In this document: piece after piece, positions 1-12,415 of the stretch
How the letters are laid out: the number at the start of each line of letters is the position of its first letter
How positions within the stretch are numbered: the stretch's first letter is position 1
Origin: Cannabis sativa
Lineage: Eukaryota > Streptophyta > Magnoliopsida > Rosales > Cannabaceae
Direction: 5' to 3'
DNA: 64,000 bases
NCBI RefSeq assembly: GCF_029168945.1
Contig: NC_083610.1
Coordinates: 50,857,429-50,921,428 of the forward strand
The notes under the pieces: model-generated
The model's database searches: none
The model's input: only the letters and a program-made list of their open reading frames with translations
What the model was told of the DNA's origin: nothing
Made by a program: the position numbers and the translations under genes

Positions 1-3000
1 TCTTTTTTAATTTTTATTTATAAAATAACATTAAATTTTTAAAAAGTAGTTAGCAAATTTTGAAATGATATTTAGGTTAGTTGAAACCTAATTTTTTAAA
101 ATTGTAGGTTTAATTTTAAATATTATTTATTAATTAATTTCGAAATATATATATTTTTAAAATATTTTCGAAAAAAATTAAATATTTTTTTTATTTATTT
201 AATTATTTTTTTTCGAAATTATTTATTTAAAATTAAATAAATCCTACTTCCAACTATCCAACTAACCTTGTTGCAGGAGTATGTGTGTTAGCTTGTTTGT
301 AAGTTTTTAAAACCTATTATTGCTTGATTGCAAATAGCCACGGTTAACTTGTTGACAGATCCAATGATTTGATTTTAACTCATGACTCCCTTGGTCAAGT
401 AAATAATTTGTAACAGTTATATTTACAATCTTCTTTCATCTGTGTATGACCTAGCAACATGATAGGATCCATCCAAATTGTGTGCCTGTGTGAGCCTATG
501 TGTTTAATTTCATTATAGATGCATATAGGTTGTTGTTGCTAAATAAAATATCATAGTTCTTGATAGATTTTATTTAGGCCCATTTAGTTTTTGGGCCTAT
601 TCAATTAATAACAGTAGTTCATTTTAAGGTTAAATTCCTCTCTTTTGGGCCTTGTGTGAGAGTTGGGAGCCATAGAAGTGGGTACGACATACTGAACCCA
701 GCACCCCCTCACATGAACCACCCCAATTGTGAAGGCCCATTTGCCTGATTTGAATAACTGTACTAGGTTAATTAAATTAGTTTGACCTAATAAAATTGAT
801 TAGCAACATAATTAATTTCATTGATTTTGAAATTAATTTAAGAAAACCATAGTTTAAAGAATTTTATTCTAAGCTAAACTATATGTATTTTCTTGTATTT
901 AATTAAATATAGAATTATAACCATCTAGATTCTTTCTGAAGCTTAATTTAAATTTTTCATTAAATATTCCTATTTAAGTTGATATTTAGTTATCTCTAAC
1001 TAATCAACTTAAATCTGAATATCTTTTGGATTTAAAATTTCAAAATTAAGTTGAGGAATTTTAGGAATTGGTTATTAAGATTCTTTAGATATTTTTTTTA
1101 AGTTGATATCTTTTCGAATATTAACTTAAAATGAAATATTTTCAAATTAAGTGTTTACAACTTAAATTTTTGATATTTAATTAAATTTAAATTTGAAAAT
1201 ATTTAAGTTCTAGATTTTTTCTAATACAACTTAAATTAGATATTTTTTCAAATTTTGAGGAAAAGATACTTAGTCAAATAAGATATTTTCTAGATAGTTA
1301 TTTCTAGACTACTTATTATTTCTAATATTAAATAGAAAAATATTATACATTGTGAAATTAATTATTTAAATAATTAATTTTGGTACAATTTATTTTAAGT
1401 ATATTTTTCCTAGTATTAAACTAGAGATTAATAATTAAGCCTTCTCTACACTTAATTATTTATTTCTTGAATTTAATACATTTAATTAATTTGAAAATTA
1501 AATATCTAAGTTGATTTTCATCATGATACTTAAATAATTCTTTTTCATGACACTTAATTAAATAGAAAATTATTTTTAGTTGAAATTTATTTTTTCAACT
1601 AAATTTAAATAATTTTCAATATATATATATATATATATTTCCTTTATTTTATTAATCAATTTTCGAATTGCATTTCTTAAATGCTGGAATTTCGAATTTT
1701 ATTTGAAAAATAGATTAAAGTTGTAAATTATTTATTTTAGTTTTGGACCAACTTAAATCAATAATTTTTTCATTTAATGATTAATTAAAATAAATGAAGT
1801 AAAATATATATAATTAGAAAATGAATTAATTAGTCCATGAAAATCTAGATAGATATTATGTGTTTTTGCTTGAAGTATTTTTCTAGTGTATTTAATTAAA
1901 TAGAAAATTAATATTTAAGTTGATTTTCATCATCATACTTAAATATTTGAAATTTTTCTTATATATTTAATTAAATAGGAAAATTATATTTTTTGTTGTA
2001 AATTAATTTTATTAATTAATTTTGGGCCAACATTAAATTAGAATAATTTTTCCAGGATTTATTTTTTATTTTAACATGCGTTTTCGAAAATTGTATTCTT
2101 AAATACTTTAATTTTTCGAAATGCAATATATATTTATAGAAAATTAAATTTGAGTTGTAAATTAATTTAAATTAATTTTGTAACAACTTAAATTAAATAT
2201 TTTTCTAAATATTTATTGTAAATTATTACTAAGATGGAAGAAATTCATGTTATTTTCATATCCATCTAAGTAAAATTTATAAATATTAAATTAAAATTTA
2301 TATTTAGAATATTTCATTCTAAATTGAAAGTTTTAATTAATAAATATATATATATATTTAAAATAAATAGATTAAATAATGAGAATAAAAAAAAATACAA
2401 CTCTCTTTAAATAATGAGCTTTATTATTAAGATATTCGATCTCCATTGTTGGTTTTACATCGCGTTTGTTTTAGTGAGTAATCCTCCCTAATGGAGGAAC
2501 GTTCATTAGCAATTTCGCACCGTTTAATCTCGAAAGATAAGTAGTTTGTAAGTGCTTTATATGGTATGGATCACCCTAATTGTGGCGACCATATTTGACT
2601 TGCAAATTATGAAACAATGGTGGAAGCTCATAAGATAGAATTGCCTTGACTCTCGCCTAAACGGGACAACGCTGAATTCCAATCTTGATCGAATAAAAGG
2701 TTGCTAGAATGTTTAACATTTTAGATGAGCTGACAACTCTATTTAATGGATGGTAGCTTTGACTCTCACCTAAACGGGACACTGATATCAGTTTGTTGAA
2801 AACCTTGGAAATTATTTAGGATTGTATGTTTTAGTATTTTCACTTGTCATTCCTACTTGCTATATGTTTAATAATTTCTAAATTGTGTATGAATTTATAT
2901 TGAACCATGTTATTTTCTGTTATTAAATTTAATTTCGAATCTTCATTGTTGGTCTAACTTGGTTTGTTTATCTAATGAGATAAATCCCTAGTGGATTTTC

Positions 3001-3250
3001 ACCATTAGACATACATAATAGTGTTAGATCTCGAAAGATAAATATTGTATATGCCACATCTAGCTATTCATCAATTGATGACACCTTAGACTAGTATTTT
3101 TACGATATGAAACAAGAAGATTGTATAAATAAGATTACTTTGACTCTCGCTAATCGAAGCATCGTTGGATTCTTATTTATAAACGAAATTATCCTAATTC
3201 CTCTTAGCTTATTCATTTCGAATTAGCTCAATAACATATCATTGGATGAA
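1..3250 (+). other. Untranslated leader of Copia element A
   Basis: This is AT-rich sequence without a usable reading frame, made mostly of short TTAAATTT-like runs. Positions 240-960 closely match the leader of the element at 43583-53903 in reverse complement. From about 2430 the composition changes to a more GC-balanced block. It contains the 20-mer GACTCTCGCCTAAACGGGAC at 2648-2667, a one-mismatch copy at 2761-2780 and a weaker copy near 3142. The block around 2940-3240 looks like a diverged duplicate of 2430-2800, sharing the CTCGAAAGATAA and GACTCTCGC motifs. The function is unknown. Confidence 0.65.
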
Positions 3251-3679
3251 TGGTCTATATATCATATCATGTCATTCTATATTTTCTCTTAAGAAATTAA
3301 ATGACGCATATGATTATAATCCCGAAATTCTATTCCCAATTGATATAAATCCTCAATCTTAGAAATCTCCTACTTGTATGGGCAATTCAGACTTAGAGTT
3401 AAATTAGTAGTGGTGGTCCACGAAAGAATTACTCATTATATTTGGTATAAATTTAAGTCTTTGACTTTAATTTTAGATTCCAAACAGAAATTTTCTTATA
3501 TTTCTAATTCCAGAGTACAATACAGTTACACTTTCACAAGTGTTTAATATCCATCTTATATCATTGGTTTCCAACTGTATGGAATATGAGTTTAATATTC
3601 TGTGACCAGGATCCACTTGCACTATTCTAAGAACTCTTTGATGTAACTAAACCTAAGTCATCAAAAAGACACAACCATA

Positions 3680-5560
3680 TTTTTATTAATCTATGGCATT
3701 TGTATCTTGTTCATAGTGTTTTTTGACAAGATCAATCTCTCCAAAGAGTTAATATGCCTATATCCACTGAAAGCAGTTCATCTCATTCGCAGATGGATGT
3801 ACATTCAGGGGTGGATATGAGTTTTTCGTTGTATTCTTAAAACGATAACTCTAGATTATACCTTATGCAAAGAAATTTGAAATGTTTAAAAAATTTCATT
3901 AATTTTCTAGCAATGGTTAAAACCATTAAGGTAAGTGGTTAAAGATCTTGCGAACTGATAGGGGTGGAGAAATAGTTAGTAGATATGCAGTTCAAAGATC
4001 ATTAAATTGATTTTTGAATTATATCCAAACTTACCTCCCCAGAAATTTCGATTTGCATATTGATGATTGGTTACTAGTCATTGCCTAAATCCTTCTATGG
4101 TAATACAATTTCAGAATGATGTAATGGTTAGGTACTTAATGTAAATCATTACTAGATTCATGGATGACCTAATCAAAATCTTAAGAAAAGCTAGAACTGT
4201 TAACCATGGTTTGTTAGCTATTCTAAGTGATTAGGGGTGGACCATCCCATAGTCAATAGATAAGAAAGTGTTTGTTCAAACAAATACTACTTTTCTAAGA
4301 TAATGACTAAGTCTGAAAATAAAGTAGAAAATAAAGGAGATATTTATTTCTTGATTCCAAAAGTGTTCTATCATATGATGATCCCACTGCCTCTGTTGTC
4401 TTGTCACAACCAAAGAGGTTAATACCATTTAGTTTTCTTAGACATAATTCACGGTACCTTGTCGTAGTGGGAGAATTTCTACGAACTCACCTTCTTATGA
4501 CTTGGGAGACACTAGTGATTAAAATCCATTGTGAGTTTAAACAAGTAATGGATTGTCAAGATAAGAAACTAAGAAGAAAAGCCAATAGAACTATGGTTTA
4601 ATCCATTAACATGGAGTAACCTAAAGTATTCTATTACAAGGACATAAAAGGAAATTTTCGTTTATAAGTCTATTCAATGGACTTAACAAAACTTTCTGTT
4701 CCTAGTATTATAGGTTTGAGTTTATCTAAACCTATGGCTAGTGGTATACCTGGTAATTACTTACTCTAATGCAAGCAACTTACTTTAGTAGGATGCTGAA
4801 GCATTTTTCTTTCTAACGGCAATCTATAGAAGCTTCATAACTTCTTAGACATAGATTTTATTTATCTAAGGAAAAGTCTTAACTATTCCAGAAAAGATAA
4901 AGCCATGAAAGAATTTCTTAAATCAACAGTGAGAGGTCTTAGATATGCTTTTGTATGCCTTAGACCAGACACCTGTTGTTGAGTGGGAGTAATGAGTAGG
5001 TATCAGATTAATCCAGGAGAAGAACATTGGAAGACAATGAAGTAAATCTTAAGATAAAGAAGAGAAACTATATGTTAGTCTATAAGGGTGTGTTTAAAAC
5101 TCTTAGACTACACCACATCAGTTTTCTAAATTTGCCTTTGTGCTAGAAAATCTTTCTGATAAGATGGTGATAACTCTGGGGGTGGAATAGTGATTTTGGA
5201 GAAGTGTAAAAACCTATCTGAAGTCTCTAGGTCTACCAGAAAGGGACTGAATGTTAAAGTTGCAGGAAAGGTACTTATTCAGTCTAAGGAAAGTTCTATA
5301 CAACTTTGGCACCACTCCAAATTGCCTTAACTACTAGTGTTAATATCTTGATTAACCAAAAGTAGTTGCCAAAGGTATAGAATCCAGTATCCCAAAAAGA
5401 GTAAACATATAGAGAGGAATTTCACATTATCAATGATTTTGTGATTAACGAAGAGTAATGGTGGAGAAAAAGGTTGTGTTTAAATCAACCTTTCAGATCC
5501 TATTACGAGGAGTTTACTACTACTACACTTGATTTGTATATCAAGGTGTTGAGATTATTT
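3680..5560 (+). pseudogene. Degenerate Copia pol remnant (integrase to RNase H)
   Basis: Conceptual translation in shifting frames gives Copia landmarks in the right order. An integrase piece near 3945-4040 contains LRTDRGGE. A piece near 4230-4300 matches the RGGL...NKVFV stretch after integrase in the element at 45502-47844. A C-terminal RT/RNase H piece near 4940-5100 corresponds to the TRPDICYAVGIVSRYQSNPG region. Between them lie many stops and large deletions; most of the RT is not recognisable. No protein can be made from this sequence. The identity rests on collinearity with the better preserved relative. Confidence 0.6.
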
Positions 5561-5601
5561 GAAATGCACTTTTTTGTTTTATATTAGTGCAAGTGGGAGT
5601 T

Positions 5602-7498
5602 TGTTGGGTTTTATGCCCTAAATAAAACTCATTTCAATATAATCAGATTTACTTATTAATATAGATCAGAAATAACATTTAATGTTGCATGGTTCACATG
5701 ATTTATTTCATGATTATATGTACATAATGTATGAATTCATCTGAAACCCTTTTCACATACTTGATCCTGTTTATTGTGTCATCAACATATTGGAAAGTAA
5801 ACATGACTATGTGAATAAAGTTTCCTAGATTTATCAGACACTGGGTTTTACTGATATGATAATCTACAACAGAGTTTACTTGCATTTGGAGAAATGCTAT
5901 TTTCTTTCCAGAGCATTGGTTAAAGTAAAGCTCAGGTTGGATGCATGGAGTATGCATCAGAAGGGATCAATATTGAACTTTGACTTAGATTTATTAAACT
6001 TACCGTAATATCTATTCAAGTCAACATCGCCTAGTTGATCCTAGATCAAATGATCTTAATCCTGTTATGATTGGGCTCAATCTCAAGAGGCTATTCGTGT
6101 TCTTTGATTTGTTAGTTAAGCCTACTTTTGGGTCAGGGTGATACATACACTTTGGGAACACGGTAGTGCAATTGAGTGGGAGCGCTAACATAAACATGGA
6201 ATCTATAGCTTCTATCTGGCAAATAGTAAGTAAAGGATGATCTCCTTCGAGCTTGACCAAACGAAAATAAATGGTGGAGATCTCATTTCACATAAGCTGA
6301 AATATCATTTATACGGGGTTAAGTGTTTTAAGGATAAAATACATTGTAGGGTGTAACGGTAATCTAATCCCTTTACAGTGTAGATCATTCATATAGAGGA
6401 TCATTGATCAAATTAGGATTATAACAATGGATAACTAATGATGTGTCTATATGGTGGAACATATAGAGCATTCTATATACTGAGAGTGCAATTCTAAGTT
6501 CTATGCGTGGATTCAACGAAGAATTAATAAGTTAGTGAATTTAAGTAATAAATTCTTGATCTACTTATTGGAAGCTCGGTTATATAGACGCATGGTCCCC
6601 CCACTAGTTGAGATAATATTGCTTGTAAGACTCATATAATTGGTTTTGATTAATCAATTATAATTCTCAATTTAGACTATGTCTATTTGTGAATTTTTTC
6701 ACTAAGTAAGGGCGAAATTGTAAAGAAAGAGTTTTAGGGGCATATTTGTTAATTATGATACTTTGTATGGTTCAATTAACAAATATGATAAATGACAATA
6801 TTATTTAATAATTATTTATAGTTATTAAATAGTTAGAATTGGCATTTAAATGGTTGAATTAGAAAATTGGCATTTTTGAGAAAATCAGATGTAGAAAAGA
6901 TAAAACTGCAAAATTGCAAAAAGTGAGGCCCGAATCCATACTGTATAGGGCCGGCCACTTTTGTAGGGTTTTACCTCTGATATTTTCATTATTTTAATGC
7001 CAAATAATTCAAATCTTACCCTAGTGGAATGCTATAAATAGATAGTGAAGGCTTCAGGAAATTTAACACTTAATTTTCTACTTTTTCCTTCAGAGAAAAA
7101 CCTGAGCCTTCTCTCTCTATACCTAGCCGCCACCTTCTTCTCTTTCTTCCCTCTTCAATTTCGATATTACTTAGTGTTAGAGTAGTGGCCACACACAGCA
7201 AGTGATACCTCAATCATAGTGAGGAAGATCGTGAAGAAAGACTTTCAGTAAGAAGGAGTTTCAGCACTAAAGAAGGAGAGAAAGAAATCCAGGTTCAGAT
7301 ATTGATAATGCTCTGCTACAGAAAGGAATCAAGGGCTAGATATCTGAACGGAAGGAGTCATTATATTTCGCTGCACCCGATGTAAGGTTTACTAAACTTT
7401 ATATGTGTTTATTTCATCGTTTTAGAAAGTTCATATTTAGGGTGTTAATCAACATACTTGTGAGTAGATCTAAGATCCTGGTAAAATAATTTCCAACA
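5602..7498 (+). repeat. 3' LTR of Copia element A (1897 bp)
   Basis: The repeat starts TGTTGGGTTTTATGCC and ends TTTCCAACA, the ends shared by all copies of this LTR family in the window. The upstream GTGCAAGTGGGAGTT is the polypurine tract. TATAAATA at 7033-7040 is the probable promoter TATA box. The first ~130 bp resemble the variant seen at 12416, and the rest resembles the variant at 43583, so this LTR looks like a mosaic. Confidence 0.88.
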
Positions 7499-7703
7499 AT
7501 TACAATGTTGGGATGTCTTTTTTGGAAACTAAGAGAAGTAGGACACAATGTGATGCTAGTGGATGGCCTAAGGTGGACGTGAGCCTTACTATCTCTAATA
7601 ATAATTTTTCTACAACTATGGATATACCTGAGTGTTAAGTCATCACTACAGGGGAGCAGTTGGATGGTGCAAAATACTTGGATGGGGCGGGTATTGGTGT
7701 CCA

Positions 7704-8941
7704 GGCCCGCCAAGAATTAGGAATGTGCTATGTTGGAATTGTTGGGGGCTTGGGAACCAACGGAGCTTTCAATTCCTTAGAGAAGTTGTTTCTCAAAAGG
7801 GACCCAATTTTATTTTTCTTTGTGAAACTAAATGTCATAAATCAAAAATTGAGGGGTTGGCCAGTTTTTTACAATTTGAAGGAGTTTTTGTAGTGGAAGC
7901 TATTGGGTTTTCGGGTGGACTTGCTCTTTTATGGAAAAACAAGGAGGAAGGTTCTTTATTGGGTTTCTATAATAATCATATTGATTTAATTATTTCCTCT
8001 CCTCAGTCTAGAGATTGGAGATTAACTGGTCTTTATGGTGAGCCCAATCGAAATAGACGCCAAAATACTTGGACCTTACTTCACACGCTTTCTAGTCAGT
8101 CGGAGTTGTCATGGTGTATTGTTGGGGATATTAATAATATGATTCGACCTAAAGATAAACGAGGAGGTAGATCATATCCCCGATGGTTAATCTGCGGGTT
8201 TAATGATGTTCTTCGTCAGTGTGGCTTATTTGATCTTGAGCTACAGGGGCACCCTTTTACTTGGGAGAAAGGCAGGGGTTCACATACCTAGATTGAAGTG
8301 CAGTTAGACAGAGCGTTAGTCTCGAGTTCGTGGAGCCTCACTTTTCGTAATGCAACTCTCACAAATTTAGAACTCTCTACCTCGAATCACTCTCCCATCT
8401 TTCCTGAACTGAAAGTGGCGAAAAGTTTTACTTCTAGTCGCCAGTTTCATTTTGAGAATACTTGTTTGAAGGATCCTTTATGTTTTGAGATCGTGAAGGA
8501 TTGTTGGGAGCAAAATCATTTGTTATATATTGGTGATAAGCTTACTCTGTGTGCTGACAAGTTATCCCGATGGGATAAGGAGATACCGGGTACTTTAAAC
8601 CATCGCATCAAATGTTATAAGGTTGATTTGAAATCTCTCCATTCCAAGTGGGATAGTGTTTCTGTGCAATGGTATAAGGAAATTAAGTAGAAGCTCTTTG
8701 AATCACTTGACCAGCGTGAATCCTATTGGAAACAACGAGCAAAAAAAGATTGGTTAAAAGAAGGGGATTCGAATAGAAATTATTTTCACAAGGCTGCTAG
8801 CACAAGGAAACACAATAATCATATTTTACAATTGCGTAATGAACAAGGGAACTGGATTTTATGGGAGTCAGGACTACCCGATGTTGTTTTTTAAACTACT
8901 TTTAGGGTTTGTTTACTACCAGAGGTATACCTTGTAGTGAG
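7704..8941 (+). pseudogene. LINE ORF2, endonuclease domain and linker
   Basis: One frame is open except for single stops. It gives the AP-endonuclease order WNCWGLGN, FLCETK, SGGLALLW, GLYGEP and a GDINN block where GDFNE is usual, then SNHSPI where the family has SDHSPI. The catalytic Asp of SDH is therefore Asn. TAG at 8289-8291 sits where Trp is expected, TAG at 8688-8690 probably replaces CAG, and TAA follows near 8892. Downstream of the endonuclease the typical linker WLKEGDSNRNYFHKAAS is clear, leading toward the RT. The frame shifts just before the solo LTR at 8942. Upstream sequence to 7504 shows no clear ORF1. Confidence 0.85.
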
Positions 8942-10818
8942 TGTTGGGTTTTATGCCCTAAATAAAACTCTATTTCAATGTAATCCAGAATATTCAATAT
9001 CAATAAAGTAACATAAGTATTTTTCATTCATTTGTGTATGTTTTGGTTCACTTAATCAATTGTTTGTCTAATTGATTTATAAATTCATCCAAACCCCTTT
9101 CACATACTTGATCATGTTTATTGTGTTGTCAACACAGTGGAAAGTAAACATGACTATGTGAATAAAGTATTCCTAGATTTATAGAACACTGGGTTTTACT
9201 GATATGACAATCTACAACAGAGTTTACTTGCATTTGGAGAAATGCCATGTTTTTTTCCAGAACATTGGTTAAAGTAAAGCTCAGGTTGGATGCATGGAGT
9301 ATGCATTGGAATGGACCGATATTGAACTTTGAAATAGATTTATGAAACTTACCGTAAATATCTATTCAATTCAATATCACTAAGTTGATCCTAGATCACA
9401 TGATCGAAATCCTGATATGGTTAGGCTCAATTTCAAGAATGTTATTCGTGTTCTTTGATTTGTTAGTTAAGCCTACTTTTTGGTTAGGGTAATACATACA
9501 TTTTGGGAACACGGTAGTGCAATTGAGTGGGAGCGCTAACATAAATATGGAATCTATAGCTTCTATCTGGCGAATAGTAAGCAAAGGGTGATTTCCTTCG
9601 AGCTTAACCAACCGAGATAAATGATTGAGTACTCATTTCACTTAGTTGAAATATCATTTATACAGGGTTAAGTGTTTTAAGGATAAAATACATTGTAGGG
9701 TGTAACGGTAATCTAATCCCTTTACAATGTAGATCATTCATATAGAGGATCATTGATCAAATTAGGATTATAACAATGGATAACTAATGATGTGTCTATA
9801 TGGTGGAACATATAAAGCATTCTATATACTGAGAGTGAAATTCTAAGTTCTATGCGTGGATTCAACGAAGAATTAATAAGTTAGTGAATTTAAGTAATAA
9901 ATTCTTGATCTGCTTATTGGAAGCTCGGATATATAGACCCATGGTCCCCCCACTAGTTGAGATAATATTACTTGTAGGACTCAATTAATTGATTTTAATT
10001 AATCAATTATAATTCTCAAGATAGACTGTGTCTATTTGAGAATTTATCACTTATTAAGGGCAAAACAGTAAATAGAGATTTTGAAGGGCATATTTATTAA
10101 TTAGGAAACTTTAATTAGTTTTATTATTAATAAAATAAATGACAATATATTATTTGATAATTATTTTTAATTATTAAATAATAGATTTGACATTTATGTG
10201 GTTGAACAAAGGAATTGGCAGTTTTTGACAAAACAGGAAACTATCAATGTAGGAAAAGGAAAGTTGGAAAGGTGGCAAGCCTTGTTTCCACAATGCCTAG
10301 GCCGGCCACTCAAGCTTCCTTTTCTCATTGATTTTTTCAATTTTAAATGTCAATTAATTCAATCATAGCCCTGGGTGGTCTTCTATAAATAGAAGGCAAA
10401 GGCTTCAGTTTTCAACACACATTCACAACATTATTCTGACAGAATTCTCTCCCTGAAAATTCTCTCTGAGCCGCCACCCTCTCTCTCTCTCTATTCCTTC
10501 ATTGTTTCGAAATCTATAAGTGTTAGAGTAGTGCCCACACACATCAAGTAATACCTCAATCATAGTGAGGAAGGCTGTGTAGAATTCAGAAACAACAAAG
10601 AAGGACTATCGGGCTCAGATCTTGATTATACTCTGTAACAGAAAGGAATCAAGGGTTAGAGATCTGAGTGGGAGGAGACATATATTCCGCTGCACCCAAT
10701 GTAAGATTTCTATACTTTTATGTGTTTAATTTTCCATCGTTTTAGAAGTTCATATTTAAGTTGTTAAATCAACATACTTGTGAGTATATCTAAGTTCCTG
10801 GTAAAATAACTTCCAACA
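8942..10818 (+). repeat. Solo Copia LTR in the LINE (1877 bp)
   Basis: This is a complete LTR (TGTTGGG to CCAACA) with no internal element sequence. It is flanked by perfect 5-bp duplications GTGAG at 8937-8941 and 10819-10823. It belongs to the long-LTR family of elements A and C and is closest at its 5' end to the 43583/52014 copies. It splits the LINE ORF2 linker. The structure is that left by recombination between the two LTRs of a former full element. Confidence 0.92.
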
Positions 10819-10823
10819 GTGAG

Positions 10824-11276
10824 GTCTTAGACTGTGTGGATTCAATTGTACACAGTTATTTTAATTTTGAATTGAGTCAGCTAGTTATCGATGATGAAGT
10901 TAAGAAGGCGTTATTTCAAATGCATCCTGACAAGAGTCTAGGCCCAGATGGTATGACACTTGCTTTCTATCAAAAGTGTTGGAATATTGTGGGGCGTGAT
11001 GTCATCGGCAGTGTGTGTAAGTTCTTTGAGAATGGTTTCTTTGAGTATGTCTATAGTGATGCTAATTTCATCTTGATTCTGAAGCAAAAAAATCCTGAAC
11101 GTATGACTGATCTTCGGCCCATAGCTTTGTGTAGTGTTTTGTATAAAATTATTACAAAAGTTATGATTAATAGAATGAAGCCATTCATGAACACAATTAT
11201 CTCTGCTAATCTAAGTGCCTTTATTCCTGGTCGTTTAATCTTAGATAATATCCTAGTGTCGTTTGAAATTACACTA
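10824..11276 (+). pseudogene. LINE ORF2, N-terminal reverse transcriptase
   Basis: The open frame carries classic L1 RT blocks: DKSLGPDGMTLAFYQKCW, DLRPIALCSVLYKIITKV, and AFIPGRLILDNILVSFE. This is RT fingers/palm upstream of the catalytic region. It continues the 7704-8941 piece after removal of the solo LTR, but in a different frame. It is cut at 11276 by the Tat-like element, and the protein resumes at 33077 with YLKRKRNGKDRYIALKLDIS. Two bases appear to be missing at that junction. Confidence 0.88.
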
Positions 11277-11879
11277 TGTTAACCTCAATAATCGACATAA
11301 TTGATTTTTGAGATTAGTCAACAATCAGCCCCAGCAGTCGAGAGACATCGATTGCAAGAGTCGGTCGAAGAATGATTGAGTCAATGCATATGGCCTAAGG
11401 CTCGTTAATCTTGGAAATCCATGATTACAAGTCTTGGGGTATATCTGCGCAACTTGGAGGTTACAATTGTTAGTAAGATCAACATACTAGGTTACAATTG
11501 TTGGAGGATTTTCGTAGTAATAGGTTCAGAATTGGATCTATTTCTTATATTTCCAATGCATCTTGAATCGTTTGATTCTAATGTATATCGAGAAAGTTAT
11601 AGCCAAAATACTAAGACTGGCAAATTGTAACAGTTTGGTATGCGAGTTGACGGCTCACATGCAAGCCGGCAGGCTGTTGAGCGGCTCTCTAGCTATTGTG
11701 CGATCCCATGGGGGGTTGTGCAAGCCCATGGGCCATTGGGTGAGTCGAGGGGAATTTTGGTGAGTCATGGAACCTTCATGCAAGTGGTGGAGCATCCGTT
11801 CGACTTGTGAATGAAAGAGGGAGAGGTTATACATGTGTGGATAGGCGTCATGTGTGGTGAATGTCGGAGTGAGTGTATG

Positions 11880-12330
11880 GGGGCTCGCATGTGAATTCAC
11901 AGGGGGCGCGCATGCGAGCCGTGGGTGAGTGGTGAAAGGTGAGCCTGGCAAGGTGCGAGGGGGTAGGGGCTCACATGCGAGCCCAGGGGGGCTCGCACGC
12001 GAGCCGTGAGTGAATGTAGGGGAGGGAGTTCAAGTGAGGGGGAGTGTGGTGTGTACGAGTGGGGGGCTCTCATGGGAGCCCATGGGGGGCTCGCACGTGA
12101 GCCGTGAGTGCGTGTGGGCAAGGGAGTGTGGTGTGTGCGAGTGGGGGGCCTCGCACGCGAGCCGTGAGTGCATATGGGGGAGGGAGTGCAAGTGAGGGGG
12201 AGTGTGGTTTGTGGGAGTGGGGGGCTCGTATGCGAGTCGTGAGTGTATGTGGGGAAGGGAATGCAAGTGAGGGAAAGTGTGGTGTGAGCGAGTGGGGGGC
12301 TCGCATGCGAGCCGTATGTGCATGTGGGGG
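11880..12330 (+). repeat. GC-rich minisatellite inside the Tat-like LTR
   Basis: These are imperfect tandem units of variable length built from GGGGGCTCGCA, CGCGAGCCGTGAGTG, ATGTGGGGGAGGGAGT and GTGTGGTGTGTGCGAGT. The same array, with a different unit order and number, is in the 3' LTR at about 31780-32230. The purine/pyrimidine strand bias leaves several frames open by chance; these are not genes. Confidence 0.75.
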
Positions 12331-12415
12331 GAGTCGGGTCTGCATGTATGGGAATTTGGGTGTTTGGAAGAAGGGAGTCAAAAGTGAGGTTTTGTGCGTG
12401 TATTTTGGAGGGAAG

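Larger units (their letters stand above)
1..7498 (+). mobile_element. Copia retrotransposon A, decayed, 5' LTR outside window
   Basis: Positions 1-5601 are the internal part of a Copia element and 5602-7498 is its 3' LTR. The first 1 kb is the reverse complement of about 50240-51180, the leader of the complete minus-strand element at 43583-53903. By that comparison the missing 5' LTR should end about 0.8 kb left of the window. The coding part is much shorter than in that element and full of stops, so the copy is dead. A purine-rich tract just before 5602 and the TG...CA LTR ends fix the 3' boundary. ATTAC follows the LTR at 7499-7503 and would be the right-hand target duplication, but its partner is out of view. 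Confidence 0.8.

Noticed and set aside
1600..1640. AT microsatellite (also near 2345, 36020, 40500, 40590 and 55230)
   Set aside because: Simple dinucleotide runs expected in AT-rich plant DNA; not informative by themselves.
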